From the NCBI GenBank assembly GCA_007133255.1, contig SLMY01000189.1, forward strand, positions 1 through 8,513: a stretch of 8,513 nucleotides of DNA, read 5' to 3'. Positions 1 to 5,879 of this stretch are shown here, piece after piece (position 1 is the stretch's first letter; every line of letters starts with the position of its first letter). The notes below the pieces were generated by a model that was not told the DNA's origin, did no database searches, and saw only the letters and a list, made by a program, of their open reading frames with translations. This stretch comes from Clostridiales bacterium. Its GTDB lineage: Bacteria; Bacillota; Clostridia; Saccharofermentanales; UBA5734. The position numbers and the translations under genes were made by a program.

Positions 1-23
1 AAACGACGTTTATTGAAAAAAAA

Positions 24-971
24 TCAAACTTGAGCGACTTCACTTTTCAATTGCTTGAAAATATCCTCAACAGATAAAATTTCTTTAATGCGATACACTT
101 GTTCTCCACAAAAAACGAGGGCTTTTTCCGGTAAACCGGGCCGGCAGGCATTTTTCAAGGCTGCCATAATGCAAAAACTGTGACTGCAGCGCTTGAGGCA
201 TTGGCTGCAAGGGTTCATATCTTTAAAACCTGCTTTTTCAATCAGATCGACAAAGCCATTACGTAAAGCTTGGCCCGGCAGTCCAACCGGGCTATTAATT
301 GTCGTTACAGATTCAGGTTTAGCTTCAACATACATCTGTTTAAAACTGTCTGAAGCGTTTGATTCAATACTGGCGGCAAAACGCGTGCCCATTTGAACGC
401 CGTCCGCACCCAGTTTTATTGCCTTGGCTATATCGTAGCCATCAATAATACCACCTGCTGCGATCACCGGAATTGTAACCGCTTTTTTTACGTCGGGAAG
501 AATGTCTGCCATCGGCTGGTCTGTACCCAGGTGGCCGCCAGCTTCCTTGCCTTCAACCACTACCGCGGCAGCTCCCATTTTTTGTGCCAGAAGAGCCAGC
601 CTGGCTGTTGATACAACTGGTACGATAGGAATATTATTCTGACGGCCCCAGCTAAACATGTCGCGAGAAAATCCCGCGCCAGATATGAGCAGGTTGATTC
701 TTTCCAGCATGGCCGCCTTTACCAACTCGGCAAACTGACTGACAGCAAAAAGCACGTTGACGCCGATAATCCCGTCACTGAGACTCTTAGCTAGTCTAAT
801 TTCTTTTTTCAGTTCATCCGCTTCCATTCCTGTACCGGCGATAACACCAATACCACCCTCATTCGCCACGGCCGCGGCCAGACGGGCGGTGGATATACGA
901 ACGGCCATGCCTCCCTGTATAATTGGCAATGAAGCAGCAAGATCTGCTATCTTCAATTTTGGTAATTTCAT
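24..971 (-). CDS. FMN-dependent nitronate monooxygenase / FabK-like NAD(P)H flavin oxidoreductase with cysteine-rich tail
   Basis: This is a 315-residue cytoplasmic TIM-barrel flavoprotein of the nitronate monooxygenase/2-nitropropane dioxygenase superfamily, which also holds the enoyl-ACP reductase FabK. Visible motifs are the N-terminal PIIQGGMA (16-23), EGKEAGGHLGT (140-150) with the family's conserved His147, the glycine loop AAGGIIDG (171-178) and the FMN-phosphate loop GADGVQMGTRF (188-198). The start at 971 is chosen because GGAGG (978-982) lies 6 bases upstream; an in-frame ATG at 1013 would add 14 residues but lies upstream of the likely promoter -10. Residues 255-276 hold Cys255, 258, 262, 267 and 276, which could bind an iron-sulfur cluster. 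Members oxidise nitronates or reduce enoyl thioesters; the sequence does not say which applies here. It is the last minus-strand gene in the window, 87 bases after the transaldolase, and probably has its own promoter. The stop is followed by a run of eight T on the coding strand, but no stem is visible before the window ends. Confidence 0.9.
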   Translation of the reverse strand: MKLPKLKIADLAASLPIIQGGMAVRISTARLAAAVANEGGIGVIAGTGMEADELKKEIRLAKSLSDGIIGVNVLFAVSQFAELVKAAMLERINLLISGAGFSRDMFSWGRQNNIPIVPVVSTARLALLAQKMGAAAVVVEGKEAGGHLGTDQPMADILPDVKKAVTIPVIAAGGIIDGYDIAKAIKLGADGVQMGTRFAASIESNASDSFKQMYVEAKPESVTTINSPVGLPGQALRNGFVDLIEKAGFKDMNPCSQCLKRCSHSFCIMAALKNACRPGLPEKALVFCGEQVYRIKEILSVEDIFKQLKSEVAQV

Positions 972-977
972 AAAATA

Positions 978-982
978 CCTCC
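978..982 (-). promoter_or_regulatory. Ribosome binding site of the flavin oxidoreductase
   Basis: GGAGG on the minus strand lies 6 bases before the ATG at 971. It decides the start codon against the longer in-frame ATG at 1013, which has no comparable site. Confidence 0.8.
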
Positions 983-1001
983 GATAATATGAAGATACTT
1001 T

Positions 1002-1010
1002 ACTATAGCA
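1002..1010 (-). promoter_or_regulatory. Extended -10 promoter for the flavin oxidoreductase
   Basis: The minus strand reads TGC then TATAGT (TG at 1010-1009, hexamer 1007-1002), a five-of-six -10 hexamer with the TGn extension that can replace a good -35. A TTGACT at 1035-1030 is 22 bases away, too far to be an ordinary -35. The expected transcript start near 995 would give a leader of about 25 bases, placing the GGAGG site inside it. This suggests the gene can be expressed separately from the transaldolase. Confidence 0.45.
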
Positions 1011-1040
1011 CACCTCAATATATTTTGATAGTCAAACAAA

Positions 1041-1057
1041 AATTCATATAGTGAATT
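1041..1057 (-). terminator. Weak AT-rich hairpin after the transaldolase gene
   Basis: AATTCA (1041-1046) and TGAATT (1052-1057) are perfectly complementary around a 5-base loop, starting one base after the transaldolase stop codon. On the minus strand the stem runs into a T-rich stretch (TTTTTGTTT), the layout of an intrinsic terminator. The stem is only six pairs with one C-G on each side, so termination would be partial at best. Confidence 0.35.
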
Positions 1058-1058
1058 A

Positions 1059-2090
1059 TTAAGTCTGCCAGGTCTGCAGCAGATTCCAGCCGTTGTCACA
1101 AAATTGAGTCAGCGTCCGGTTGGTGGAACCGTATGTTATAAACTCCTCAGGCACCATGCCATCAGGCTCATAGGCTCGCTGGAACTCGCGAAGTGTCATA
1201 AGACGGCGAATAATGGCCGGGTCTACAGACTGGCCGATCTGCTCTGTGAACGGGCCATCTAGCGCCTGCAGCATAGAAGCGATTTTGGGCGCGACAGAAC
1301 AGATCATGCGGGCACCGGCGACTTGTGTAATGTGGTACGCGCCGCGACAGCCAGCCGGCATCAGAATACTTTCATAGCCGCGTTCCATAAACAGGGTGTA
1401 CGCCCGCTTGATCGCGGCGGTTCCTGCCCAGATAATGTCTTCTTCCGTGGCCGGTCCGCCGCTTTCCTGCATCACATCACGCAGATAGTCATCCAGCCGC
1501 CCAACCATCATAACAGCGATGCCAAGGCCAGGTTCCTTGCCGTTTGCCCGGCAAAGCGACGCGCCTCGCTTGAATGCCTCTGCTACCGCCAGAACCTGCG
1601 GGACAGTGAAGCTGACAGTGGCAGCGACATTATAGCCCCTGGCAGCGCAGTACTCGAGAACATGAAGCCCCGCTTTGGTGGCCGGGATCTTAATAACAAT
1701 ATTATCAGTAATCCGGGCGTAACGATCTGCCATGTCACACATCAGTGCTTGATCACCCGGCCGGTTGGGATTAAGCTGCGCGCAGCAATACCCATGGCCG
1801 AAACCTTGCGAATAAAAAGGCGCGACACGCTCAGCGATATAACCGCTTACCTGCTTGATCAGCGACTCAGCACGCTCATCGCCTTCTGGAACGTTATTGG
1901 CAAAAACACCTGTTGATTGCCAGAAATCGGGCTGAGCCTTCAAGGTAGCTTGAACAAGGAAGGGATTGGTTGTAGTGCCAACAGCCCCATTGTCAAGGGC
2001 TGTTTCCAGTTCACTGATCACAGCGCTATCATGCCAGTATAAGGTTTGTGTCTCCCCGGAAAGCCAGCGTAAATATTGATTAACTGCCAT
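1059..2090 (-). CDS. Transaldolase-family protein
   Basis: This is a 343-residue soluble protein of the transaldolase/fructose-6-phosphate aldolase family, class I aldolases that move or release a three-carbon dihydroxyacetone unit through a lysine Schiff base. Visible motifs are Asp21 in WHDSA (matching the N-terminal catalytic Asp of classical transaldolases), GTTTNPFL (38-45), IVIKIPATKAGL (131-142) with Lys134 as the predicted Schiff-base lysine, and VGRLDD (196-201), resembling the phosphate-binding GRIDD loop. Length fits classical transaldolase (about 317) rather than the roughly 220-residue FSA/MipB type, but the motifs are divergent from TalB, so the substrate may not be sedoheptulose 7-phosphate. 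The start at 2090 has GGAGG 7 bases upstream; an ATG at 2135 would add 15 residues without support. It lies 175 bases downstream of the epimerase, with a stem-loop between, so co-transcription is uncertain. The neighbouring epimerase and dehydrogenase suggest a dedicated sugar pathway (inference). Confidence 0.9.
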   Translation of the reverse strand: MAVNQYLRWLSGETQTLYWHDSAVISELETALDNGAVGTTTNPFLVQATLKAQPDFWQSTGVFANNVPEGDERAESLIKQVSGYIAERVAPFYSQGFGHGYCCAQLNPNRPGDQALMCDMADRYARITDNIVIKIPATKAGLHVLEYCAARGYNVAATVSFTVPQVLAVAEAFKRGASLCRANGKEPGLGIAVMMVGRLDDYLRDVMQESGGPATEEDIIWAGTAAIKRAYTLFMERGYESILMPAGCRGAYHITQVAGARMICSVAPKIASMLQALDGPFTEQIGQSVDPAIIRRLMTLREFQRAYEPDGMVPEEFITYGSTNRTLTQFCDNGWNLLQTWQT

Positions 2091-2097
2091 GATTATA

Positions 2098-2102
2098 CCT
2101 CC
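2098..2102 (-). promoter_or_regulatory. Ribosome binding site of the transaldolase gene
   Basis: GGAGG on the minus strand, 7 bases before the ATG at 2090. It supports this start over the in-frame ATG at 2135. Confidence 0.8.
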
Positions 2103-2157
2103 AGTTTTTGATGTTCTGCCTTTGTATGGCCGCACTACTTTTGCTTTATTGGCGTTG

Positions 2158-2186
2158 TTTATACTCTTAAGAAGCTTGTCAGTTGA
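2158..2186 (-). promoter_or_regulatory. Possible weak promoter before the transaldolase
   Basis: On the minus strand TATAAA (2163-2158) is a good -10, with TCAACT (2186-2181) 17 bases upstream as a poor -35. A better -35 match, CTGACA (2182-2177), is only 13 bases away, which is too close. The site is offered because the 175-base gap and the stem-loop after the epimerase suggest a separate transcript. Confidence 0.25.
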
Positions 2187-2233
2187 TTTTTAAATTTAAT
2201 TCAATAAGAAATTTCCCAAATATGTTTTATCAG

Positions 2234-2255
2234 GCGATAGTCCGTTGACTATCGC
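2234..2255 (-). other. Strong stem-loop just after the epimerase stop codon
   Basis: GCGATAGTC (2234-2242) and GACTATCGC (2247-2255) are perfect 9-base inverted repeats around a 4-base loop, 10 bases beyond the epimerase stop codon. The stem would be stable in RNA. On neither strand is it followed by a run of T (the minus strand continues CTGATAAAACAT), so it is not a standard intrinsic terminator. It may protect the 3' end of the upstream message, mark a processing site, or reduce read-through into the transaldolase. Confidence 0.7.
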
Positions 2256-2265
2256 TGTGATCTGA

Positions 2266-3177
2266 TTATATTCTGCTGTCAGACGCCTCCCGGCAGGTCT
2301 CAATACGAACACAGGTCTCCAGCGCTTTCATGTATCGCAAACCAAGGCGGGCACTGGCCGCGGCGTCTGGCCACGGCAGACACTCACTGACAATAAAACC
2401 GCGATAAGAAATAGCCAGCAGGGCCTGCAGAATGGGTTTAAAATCTATATTGCCGGCACCTGGGAATCGGCGGTTGCTGTCAGAAAAATGAACATAACCC
2501 AGCACCGGTTGACTGCTTTTTACCGCAGCCGGCAGATCGGGATCTTCAATATTCATCGAATGCGTGTCAATGTGAAGCTTCACATTTTCGCGTTTTAACG
2601 AGGCGATATATTTCGCCGTCTCAGGTACTGTGTTCAGATAATTGTTGATATAGCGCGTAATCGACTCAACCGCCAGGTCTACACCCAGTGGCGCCGCGTA
2701 ATCGGAAAGAGAAAGCAACGCTTCTGCTAAAATATCTTCATAGCGAGCTTTATTGGCGAAATCAGAGATATTGTCGCGCAATGTACCGATAACAACAAGG
2801 CAGTCTAATTTAGCGGCCAGGTCAATATGCTCTTTCAGGCGGGCAAGCGTTTTTTTACGGATTTTGACATCGTCACTGACTAAAGATAAGCCATTGAGAC
2901 TATATTCCATACCGGTCGAAAGGGCAGCGAACGTGATACCGGCTTGTGCCGCGGTTTTTTTAAGTGCCAGGGGATCATACTGGGCAGGATCGCGCAAATG
3001 CAGTTCAACCGCGTCGTACCCGATATCAGCAACCTTCTGAGCATATGAATCAAAATGTCCTTGGAAAACAGCAGGTTTATCCTGCGTCAGGGATTCCAGC
3101 GAGCAGACAAGCCCATAACGAAATCGTGCCGGGTCGTTCTGCCGGCAGTTATTCAGGTGCAGATGATCAGCCGACAT
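2266..3177 (-). CDS. Ketose 3-epimerase-like sugar isomerase/epimerase (AP endonuclease 2 TIM-barrel family)
   Basis: This is a 303-residue cytoplasmic xylose-isomerase-like TIM barrel. Predicted metal ligands are Glu171 (LAVESI), Asp204 (HIDTH), His230 (YVHFSD) and Glu265 (VSECLPWPD). Their spacing (33, 26, 35) equals that of the Glu-Asp-His-Glu site recalled for Pseudomonas cichorii D-tagatose 3-epimerase (152, 185, 211, 246). The YLNT segment and Arg236 (matching Arg217) are also kept, but the positions of the substrate contacts Glu158 and His188 hold Ile177 and Ser207, so a plain free-ketose 3-epimerase is doubtful. The start at 3177 follows GGTGGT by 4 bases and overlaps the dehydrogenase's end by 11 bases, pointing to translational coupling. 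The ATG at 3189, four codons earlier, has no binding site. A sugar-phosphate or sugar-acid substrate is possible (inference). Confidence 0.88.
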   Translation of the reverse strand: MSADHLHLNNCRQNDPARFRYGLVCSLESLTQDKPAVFQGHFDSYAQKVADIGYDAVELHLRDPAQYDPLALKKTAAQAGITFAALSTGMEYSLNGLSLVSDDVKIRKKTLARLKEHIDLAAKLDCLVVIGTLRDNISDFANKARYEDILAEALLSLSDYAAPLGVDLAVESITRYINNYLNTVPETAKYIASLKRENVKLHIDTHSMNIEDPDLPAAVKSSQPVLGYVHFSDSNRRFPGAGNIDFKPILQALLAISYRGFIVSECLPWPDAAASARLGLRYMKALETCVRIETCREASDSRI

Positions 3178-3916
3178 AAAGACCACCATTGATATCGAAA
3201 GCCAAACCGGTTACGACTTCAGCCTCATCACTGGCAAGATAAGCGACTGTATGGGCAATATGTTCCGGTTTACAGATTTTGCCGATAGGGATTTTCGCCA
3301 GCAGTCCGTTACGTTGCTCGTCAGACCATTGGCGGATCATCGGTGTTTCTGTGGGTCCGGGACAAATACTGTTGACTGTGATGCCATAAGGCGCATATTG
3401 GCGAGATAATCCATATGTTAATGAGATAACGCCGCCTTTCGATGCCGTGTAAGCTAAACTGCTTTCATAGCCGCCCATACGACCGGCCAGTGATGCCAGA
3501 TTGATAATGCGCGGCTGCGGCCTGTTTTTTAAATATTGAAAAGCCTGCTGGCAAACAAAAAAAGTACCTTTCAGATTAACCGCCATAATTTTATCCCATT
3601 CCGATTCGCTGATCTGCTGCACGGGTGTTGAAGATAAAATACCGGCATTGTTGACAACAATATCGAGACTGCCGAAATGATTGACCACAGCTTCAAGCAT
3701 GTCGCCTATGCTTTTAACGCTGACCACATCAACATAGCCTGCCATAACTGCAAGTCCTTCTTTGGCCAGATTATCGGCTGTAAGCTGAACCTGATCCATG
3801 TTAATGTCGAAAAGAGCGACCTGTGCACCGTCTCTGGCCAGTTTCGCGGCGACTGCCTGTCCAATTCCCTGGGCAGATCCTGTGACGAGTGCTGTTTTTC
3901 CCGTTAATGGCAACAT
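3167..3916 (-). CDS. Short-chain dehydrogenase/reductase (SDR, classical type)
   Basis: This is a 249-residue, single-domain NAD(P)-dependent oxidoreductase of the usual classical SDR length. It shows the nucleotide-binding TGSAQGIG (12-19), Asp37 after the second beta strand (which in the family usually favours NAD over NADP), NNAG (89-92), the catalytic tetrad Asn114, Ser142, Tyr156 and Lys160 (YTASK), and the CPGPTETPM loop (185-193). Close families include FabG-like reductases, gluconate 5-dehydrogenase and polyol or sugar dehydrogenases. The 11-base overlap with the epimerase favours a sugar or polyol substrate (inference). The start at 3916 has AAAGGGG 7 bases upstream. A longer frame reaches an ATG at 3991, but that codon sits inside the promoter's -10 box and would add a stretch unrelated to the SDR fold. 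The gene has its own near-consensus promoter with an overlapping inverted repeat. Confidence 0.93.
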   Translation of the reverse strand: MLPLTGKTALVTGSAQGIGQAVAAKLARDGAQVALFDINMDQVQLTADNLAKEGLAVMAGYVDVVSVKSIGDMLEAVVNHFGSLDIVVNNAGILSSTPVQQISESEWDKIMAVNLKGTFFVCQQAFQYLKNRPQPRIINLASLAGRMGGYESSLAYTASKGGVISLTYGLSRQYAPYGITVNSICPGPTETPMIRQWSDEQRNGLLAKIPIGKICKPEHIAHTVAYLASDEAEVVTGLAFDINGGLYVG

Positions 3917-3923
3917 ATGGCAA

Positions 3924-3930
3924 CCCCTTT
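3924..3930 (-). promoter_or_regulatory. Ribosome binding site of the dehydrogenase
   Basis: AAAGGGG on the minus strand, 7 bases before the ATG at 3916. It selects this start over the in-frame ATG at 3991. Confidence 0.7.
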
Positions 3931-3989
3931 TATGACAATCAGCGTTTGAGAACAAGAATAAAAACACCGCAAAAGATGCTATAGCCGTC

Positions 3990-4019
3990 ATTATATCGTT
4001 GTCGCGATTAACCTGTCAA
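3990..4019 (-). promoter_or_regulatory. Near-consensus sigma-A promoter for the dehydrogenase-epimerase unit
   Basis: On the minus strand TTGACA (4019-4014) and TATAAT (3995-3990) are both exact consensus hexamers with an 18-base spacer. Transcription should start near 3983, giving a leader of about 67 bases before the dehydrogenase ATG. Its strength implies that the dehydrogenase and epimerase are transcribed independently of the transporter and, unless repressed, at a high level. Confidence 0.8.
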
Positions 4020-4022
4020 CGA
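3996..4022. promoter_or_regulatory. Candidate repressor operator overlapping the dehydrogenase promoter
   Basis: TCGTTG (3996-4001) and CAACGA (4017-4022) form a perfect 6-base inverted repeat with centres 21 bases apart, about two helical turns. One half lies over the -35 and the other abuts the -10, so a dimer bound here would block RNA polymerase. A second short palindrome, TCGCGA, lies between them. Short dyads arise by chance, so this is a candidate only. Confidence 0.4.
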
Positions 4023-4047
4023 AAGGGCAGTTCACGATAGAAGCTGT

Positions 4048-4419
4048 CTATTTTCTGATCCTCCTGATAAAAGTCAGTTTAAGCGCGAAAAAAACAGCGA
4101 AAATCAGCATGACAGCAAACATGGCAACCATTTCATATTCTTTTGTTTCTAAAAAATAACCAGGGCTTTGTATGAGTGTATAAATAAGCATTCCCAATGC
4201 AAATAAATTGAGTTTTGAGGCCCAGTCTTGGTGCTTTAGCAAACCAATCCCGCTTGAGATAAGCAAAAACGCTGTTATGATTTCAGCCAGAATGTGCATG
4301 CTAATTCTTACTGGTTCTGTTTCCAGCTCAGGAATACTGTTGCTCAAGAAGAAAAAGAACCACATACTTATCATTGATATGCCTATGATGATGGAGTATA
4401 TAGAAACAGCTTTTTTCAT
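4048..4419 (-). CDS. Small four-helix membrane protein of unknown function
   Basis: I do not recognise this 123-residue protein. It shows four likely membrane helices, at about 4-26, 40-61, 68-86 and 95-115. Lysines at the start (MKK) and a basic end (RRIRK) suggest that both termini face the cytoplasm by the positive-inside rule. The loop between helices 1 and 2 carries several acidic residues (ELETEP), fitting an outside location. No catalytic or metal-binding motif is visible. AAGGA lies 11 bases before the ATG, a slightly long spacing. The gene begins 34 bases after the transporter's stop codon on the same strand and no promoter is evident between them, so it is probably co-transcribed. 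It may be an accessory partner of the transporter or an unrelated passenger. The protein is very likely real; its function is unknown. Confidence 0.75.
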   Translation of the reverse strand: MKKAVSIYSIIIGISMISMWFFFFLSNSIPELETEPVRISMHILAEIITAFLLISSGIGLLKHQDWASKLNLFALGMLIYTLIQSPGYFLETKEYEMVAMFAVMLIFAVFFALKLTFIRRIRK

Positions 4420-4453
4420 AATTAAGGCTTTCCTTCAGTCAGCACACCTATTT

Positions 4454-5719
4454 TTAGCGAACTTTCAGTTTGATCCGTAAGACAAAAAGCAGAATAAGGC
4501 CGATTACAGTTGTTCCGCCCGCAAGTAAAAAAGCAGGTGTAAAAGACCCGGTTGAGTCTAGTAACCGCGATCCAATCAGGCTGGTGATAGCACCTAATCC
4601 AAACGCGCTGAACACCAGTCCATAGTTGATCCCCAGGTACCGGGTGCCAAAGCCAGCCGCCACCACGACAGGGAAAAGAGCGAATGTGGTCGCGTAGCCT
4701 AAACCTAGAAGTAATGTACACAGAATCAGTAAGGGCAAATTGATCGCCACCCAGGGCAGTGACAGAAAAACAATAGCCTGGATTGTGTAGACAGTTGTCA
4801 TCACACGCAAAGTACCCAAACGGTCAGCGAAGTATCCAGCGAACGGTCGTCCCAGACCATTGACTAAAGCATAAGCAGATATAGCGGTAGCAGCCACCGC
4901 GGGTGCCAGACCCAGCTGGATCTCACCATAAGCGGTTATCAGTCCGATAGCCGTCAGACCACCTCCGATAACCATAGCGAGCGCCAGCCAGAGAATATAG
5001 AACATGGGTGTTCTCACAAACTGACCCGGCATAACATCATCAACTGGTACGATACGAACGAGCGGCTGCTTATCGGACTTAATATTACGCTGCGGCGGAT
5101 TGTATCCTTCAGGCGGATTTTTTAAAATTCTGGCACCAATCATGGCGACCGCCGCTACAAAAACAGCCAGAACGAAAAAAGTACCATCAACACCCCATAA
5201 ATCGATCATGGTACGTTTAAGCGGCGCGAAAACGACTGCGGCCAGACCAAATCCCATGACCGCGGTAGATACGGCAAAGCCAGGCCGATCGGCATACCAT
5301 TTTCGAGCTGTCGGCGCGATACAGGCATAAGTAAGGCCGCAGGCGATGCCTACAATAAAACCGTAAGCGAAAACAAGCCAGCCAGGACTGGGAACCCAGC
5401 GCAGCAAGCCAGCCAGTCCGTAACCGATCAAAAACATAACAGCGCCGACAGTTGCCACCTTCCGCGGGCCGATTTTATCTTGAATCCATCCAGCCGGAAT
5501 CATGACTATGGCAAACACGATAATCATAATAGTGAAGGGAAGATTAGCCTGGGCCGCGGTCCATCCCCAATCCTGGATCAGCGGCACAACGAATGATCCC
5601 CAGGCATAACTCATACCGCCCATCAATGAAAGCAAAAAACCTCCAAGAAGAACTTTCCATCGTCGTTCAGCTTGCTGACGGCTTGTTCGATTCGTTTCAT
5701 GGCTAGCATATTTACTCAT
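4454..5719 (-). CDS. Major facilitator transporter, OFA (oxalate/formate antiporter) type
   Basis: This is a 421-residue, twelve-helix inner-membrane secondary carrier. The first helix begins near residue 22 after a charged, cytoplasmic N-terminus. MFS signature loops occur in both halves: GWIQDKIGPRK (77-87) between helices 2 and 3, and GYFADRLGTLR (295-305) between helices 8 and 9. The segment GLTYACIAPTARKWYADRPG (128-147) and NPPEGYNP (201-208) in the central loop are typical of the OFA family. Characterised members move small organic anions such as oxalate/formate or lactate, but many close homologues have no known substrate, so none is assigned here. The ATG at 5719 has AAGGGG 8 bases upstream. 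The gene is first in a likely two-gene unit with the small membrane protein and lies across a repeat-rich divergent region from the acetyltransferase. Its proximity to sugar enzymes suggests import of a sugar acid or export of a fermentation acid (inference). Confidence 0.92.
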   Translation of the reverse strand: MSKYASHETNRTSRQQAERRWKVLLGGFLLSLMGGMSYAWGSFVVPLIQDWGWTAAQANLPFTIMIIVFAIVMIPAGWIQDKIGPRKVATVGAVMFLIGYGLAGLLRWVPSPGWLVFAYGFIVGIACGLTYACIAPTARKWYADRPGFAVSTAVMGFGLAAVVFAPLKRTMIDLWGVDGTFFVLAVFVAAVAMIGARILKNPPEGYNPPQRNIKSDKQPLVRIVPVDDVMPGQFVRTPMFYILWLALAMVIGGGLTAIGLITAYGEIQLGLAPAVAATAISAYALVNGLGRPFAGYFADRLGTLRVMTTVYTIQAIVFLSLPWVAINLPLLILCTLLLGLGYATTFALFPVVVAAGFGTRYLGINYGLVFSAFGLGAITSLIGSRLLDSTGSFTPAFLLAGGTTVIGLILLFVLRIKLKVR

Positions 5720-5727
5720 TTCACATA

Positions 5728-5733
5728 CCCCTT
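5728..5733 (-). promoter_or_regulatory. Ribosome binding site of the transporter
   Basis: AAGGGG on the minus strand, 8 bases before the ATG at 5719. It closely follows the predicted transcript start, so the leader is very short if the proposed promoter is right. Confidence 0.6.
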
Positions 5734-5740
5734 ATAATGA

Positions 5741-5769
5741 AGATTATTGAAAAAAAGAAATAATGTCAA
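5741..5769 (-). promoter_or_regulatory. Likely promoter of the transporter
   Basis: On the minus strand TTGACA (5769-5764) is an exact -35, followed 17 bases later by TAATCT (5746-5741), a weak three-of-six -10 that keeps the first two and last bases. The predicted start near 5734 would leave only about 15 bases of leader. The -35 lies between the first and second copies of the GAAATAATG repeat, so a repeat-binding protein could control it. Confidence 0.45.
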
Positions 5770-5791
5770 GAAATAATGTCTGGAAATAATG
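5757..5791. repeat. Three direct repeats GAAATAATG with 13-base period
   Basis: GAAATAATG occurs exactly at 5757-5765, 5770-5778 and 5783-5791. The first two copies are also both followed by TC. The array overlaps the -35 of the transporter promoter. Tandem sites of this kind can bind a regulator, but 13 bases is not a whole number of helical turns and an A/T-rich array could also come from slippage. Confidence 0.75.
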
Positions 5792-5846
5792 AGCTGAGCC
5801 ATTCAAACAGGGCTGTGGTAAAGACAAAAAATATACTTTCACAGGG

Positions 5847-5879
5847 TATACTAATGACCTATACTAATGTTGTGTATAG
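5847..5879. repeat. Repeat TATACTAATG twice with overlapping inverted repeat
   Basis: TATACTAATG occurs exactly at 5847-5856 and 5860-5869, again 13 bases apart. The second copy also starts an inverted repeat, CTATAC (5859-5864) with GTATAG (5874-5879), centres 15 bases apart. Further TATAC (5832-5836) and GTATA (5895-5899) occurrences flank it. The layout resembles an operator region for a dimeric regulator serving one or both divergent genes. Confidence 0.6.

Noticed and set aside
1..36. Intrinsic terminator after the flavin oxidoreductase
   Set aside because: The coding strand has a run of eight T just after the stop, but I found no stem before it. The short palindrome AAACGACGTTT at 1-11 comes after the run, and the window ends there.
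1323..1916. A 197-codon plus-strand open frame inside the transaldolase gene
   Set aside because: It lies antisense to a gene with clear family motifs, has no recognisable product, and its composition follows from the opposite strand.
3917..3991. N-terminal extension of the dehydrogenase, which would resemble a signal peptide
   Set aside because: The ATG at 3991 lies within the TATAAT of the promoter, so it cannot be on that transcript. The SDR fold begins right after the ATG at 3916, which has a binding site.
4422..4721. A 99-codon minus-strand frame across the end of the transporter gene
   Set aside because: It is an out-of-frame overlap with the transporter, whose own frame continues with membrane helices to 4454. 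The translated product is not protein-like.
3167..5719. A single transcript from the transporter through the dehydrogenase and onward
   Set aside because: The strong promoter at 3990-4019 and the 131-base gap after the small membrane protein argue for a separate dehydrogenase-epimerase unit. Read-through is still possible.
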